From Neoarius graeffei (taxonomy: Eukaryota; Chordata; Actinopteri; Siluriformes; Ariidae), in NCBI RefSeq assembly GCF_027579695.1, contig NC_083583.1, forward strand, positions 21,754,099 to 21,818,098: 64,000 nt of DNA, written 5' to 3'. The notes beneath the pieces were generated by a model, which did no database searches, was not told where the DNA came from, and saw only the letters and a program-made list of their open reading frames with translations. Position 1 is the stretch's first letter, and each line of letters begins with the position of its first letter. Positions 62,591 through 64,000 of the stretch are shown here, piece after piece. A program made the translations under genes and the position numbers.

Positions 62591-62863
62591 CTGTATATGA
62601 GTCACCATCCGTTTACTTTGACACATTCAAGTTACAATAAAAATTATTCGCTCTAAAGATGCTAAGAAAGTCCATTCTACACTCTTAGAAAAGAAATGTT
62701 CCTCAGTAGTTCCTTGAAAGCAGTTCTGAGGGCAGAAACTCCAAGACAGTTGAAGACGGGGGGGGGGAATGGCCAAACATTTTTTAATCTGTATTATGTG
62801 CTGCTGCCACATGATGAGCATGTGCACGTGTTCCTAAGAAACTATTTGGTGACTGTATGTATA

Positions 62864-63060
62864 CAGTGCATAAGTATTCACCTCCCTTTTCACAGTTTGT
62901 TGTGTTACAACCTGGAAATGAAACAGACTTAATTGGGGTAATGTCAGAGATCAGCACAAAATACCCCTTAATATTGAAGTGACAAGAAAAAAATATCAAT
63001 AGTTTCCTGTGTGTATATTATATATAAACAAAGAAAAAAAATGTACAATTTGTGATTGCA
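62864..63060 (+). mobile_element. Tc1-like left-end fragment
   Basis: CAGTGCATAAGTATTCACCT after TA (62862-62863), with TTGTGTTACAACCTGGAA following, is the terminal repeat of another common fish Tc1-like family. No transposase in the window. It ends by about 63110 in unassigned DNA. Confidence 0.7.
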
Positions 63061-63207
63061 TAAATACTAATCTCCCTTGCTGTGAAAACTCTAAATTAGT
63101 TATTTGGAAAGCGACCCGGTCAAAACATAAAATTTTCAGTTTGCTAATGATATTAAGTTAGTTGGTCTATTTTGCCCCCTAGTGGAATAACAGTGACTTT
63201 TTAATCT

Positions 63208-63584
63208 CATCTCATCTCATTATCTCTAGCCGCTTTATCCTGTTCTACAGGGTCGCAGGCAAGCTGGAGCCTACCCCAGCTGACTACGGGCGAAAGGCGG
63301 GGTACACCCTGGACAAGTCGCCAGGTCATCACAGGGCTGACACATAGACACAGACAACCATTCACACTCACATTCACACCTACGGTCAATTTAGAGTCAC
63401 CAGTTAACCTAACCTGCATGTCTTTGGACTGTGGGGGAAACCGGAGCACCCGGAGGAAACCCACGCGGACACGGGGAGAACATGCAAACTCCGCACAGAA
63501 AGGCCCTCCCCGGCCACGGGGCTCGAACCCGGACCTTCTTGCTATGAGGCGACAGCGCTAACCACTACACCACCGTGCCGCCCC
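63208..63584 (-). mobile_element. V-SINE, full length, reverse
   Basis: Target duplication CTTTTTAATCTC is present at the left edge and again at 63587-63598. Intact head and V-domain. Confidence 0.93.
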
Positions 63585-63599
63585 CTCTTTTTAATCTCT

Positions 63600-64000
63600 C
63601 AGATCAATTACAACCCACAGAATGATTTTAATTTACAACAGTTACAAATTTCATCTGCTGGCCCAGATTAGAACCTTTATTGGGTCTGTCCCAGCCTGTT
63701 TATTTGACACTCCTGGTTTAAAGTATATTGTAGGACCTATCTAGGAAAAAGACGACCAGGAGATGGTCTATTGAAGTGTATGTCCTATTCGACTTGCATA
63801 CCATTATAAATGAAGTTCACCCAATAACAAAAGTGAAAAAATATCTTTTTTTTCTGTTTGGCAGTGGCAAAGAAAATTTCTTTGGGGAAAAATACAACTT
63901 GATCACACCGGTGTCTTTTTAGCTGCTGCTATTCGAAACACATCCTGCGGTGTAACAAGGCCATTTTTAAATTCTCCAGTTCTAAGCTGTCAGGATACCG
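63600..64000. other. No recognised feature
   Basis: Unassigned sequence to the window end. No gene or repeat hallmark recognised. Confidence 0.5.

Overview
This is vertebrate nuclear DNA, almost certainly from a ray-finned (teleost) fish. It has a spliced vertebrate gene with canonical GT/AG introns, a second single-exon vertebrate gene, and a very dense load of fish-type transposable elements: tRNA-derived V-SINEs, Tc1-like and mariner-like transposons, hAT, PIF/Harbinger and TTAA-target elements, and L1/Tx1-, L2- and RTE-type LINEs. The SINE and Tc1 families recall catfish genomes, but the species is not decided from the sequence.

Two host genes are supported, both on the minus strand. pycr1 (5294-12439) has seven coding exons that join into an intact 319-residue mitochondrial pyrroline-5-carboxylate reductase, the last step of proline synthesis. 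A MYADML2-like gene (48567-49481) is an intact 304-residue, eight-pass, double-MARVEL membrane protein. In human 17q25.3, PYCR1 and MYADML2 are also adjacent and co-oriented (recalled, not searched), so the window looks like a conserved synteny block whose intergenic interval is about 36 kb here and mostly filled by transposons.

Layout. 1-5 kb: Tc1 remnant, three V-SINEs, a LINE 3' end and the pycr1 3' flank. 5-12.5 kb: pycr1; its introns hold a Tc1 remnant, a 0.75-kb GGAA/GAAA purine tract, a V-SINE split by a hAT, and a SINE-Tc1-SINE composite. 12.5-21.4 kb: a hAT-like element, a TTAA-target element with a P2X7-like cysteine domain, a second hAT, and a Tc1 copy broken by SINEs. 21.4-25.6 kb: RTE and another LINE fragment. 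25.6-39.1 kb: one Tc1 element swollen to 13.5 kb by nested insertions (Tc1 > L1/Tx1 LINE > mariner-like MITE > hAT > smaller hAT > V-SINE, with a Harbinger MITE beside it). 39-48 kb: mostly unassigned DNA with a hAT MITE, a 641-bp hairpin element and SINEs. 48.5-50.8 kb: myadml2 and its upstream region. 51-64 kb: SINEs, Tc1-like elements, an old endogenous-retrovirus pol fragment, a RecQ-fragment-bearing element, an L2 3' end and two damaged Tc1 transposons.

The two genes do not act in one pathway that the sequence reveals; proximity is explained by old synteny. No RNA gene, CRISPR array or convincing new cellular system was found. The most interesting material is transposon architecture: the six-level nest, an unassigned element with 14-bp termini and an 8-bp target duplication, a 9-bp-target element carrying a RecQ-like helicase start, and a duplicated SINE-Tc1-SINE unit. 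Insertion boundaries given with target-site duplications (TSD) were read directly; family names come from recalled hallmarks and were not searched.
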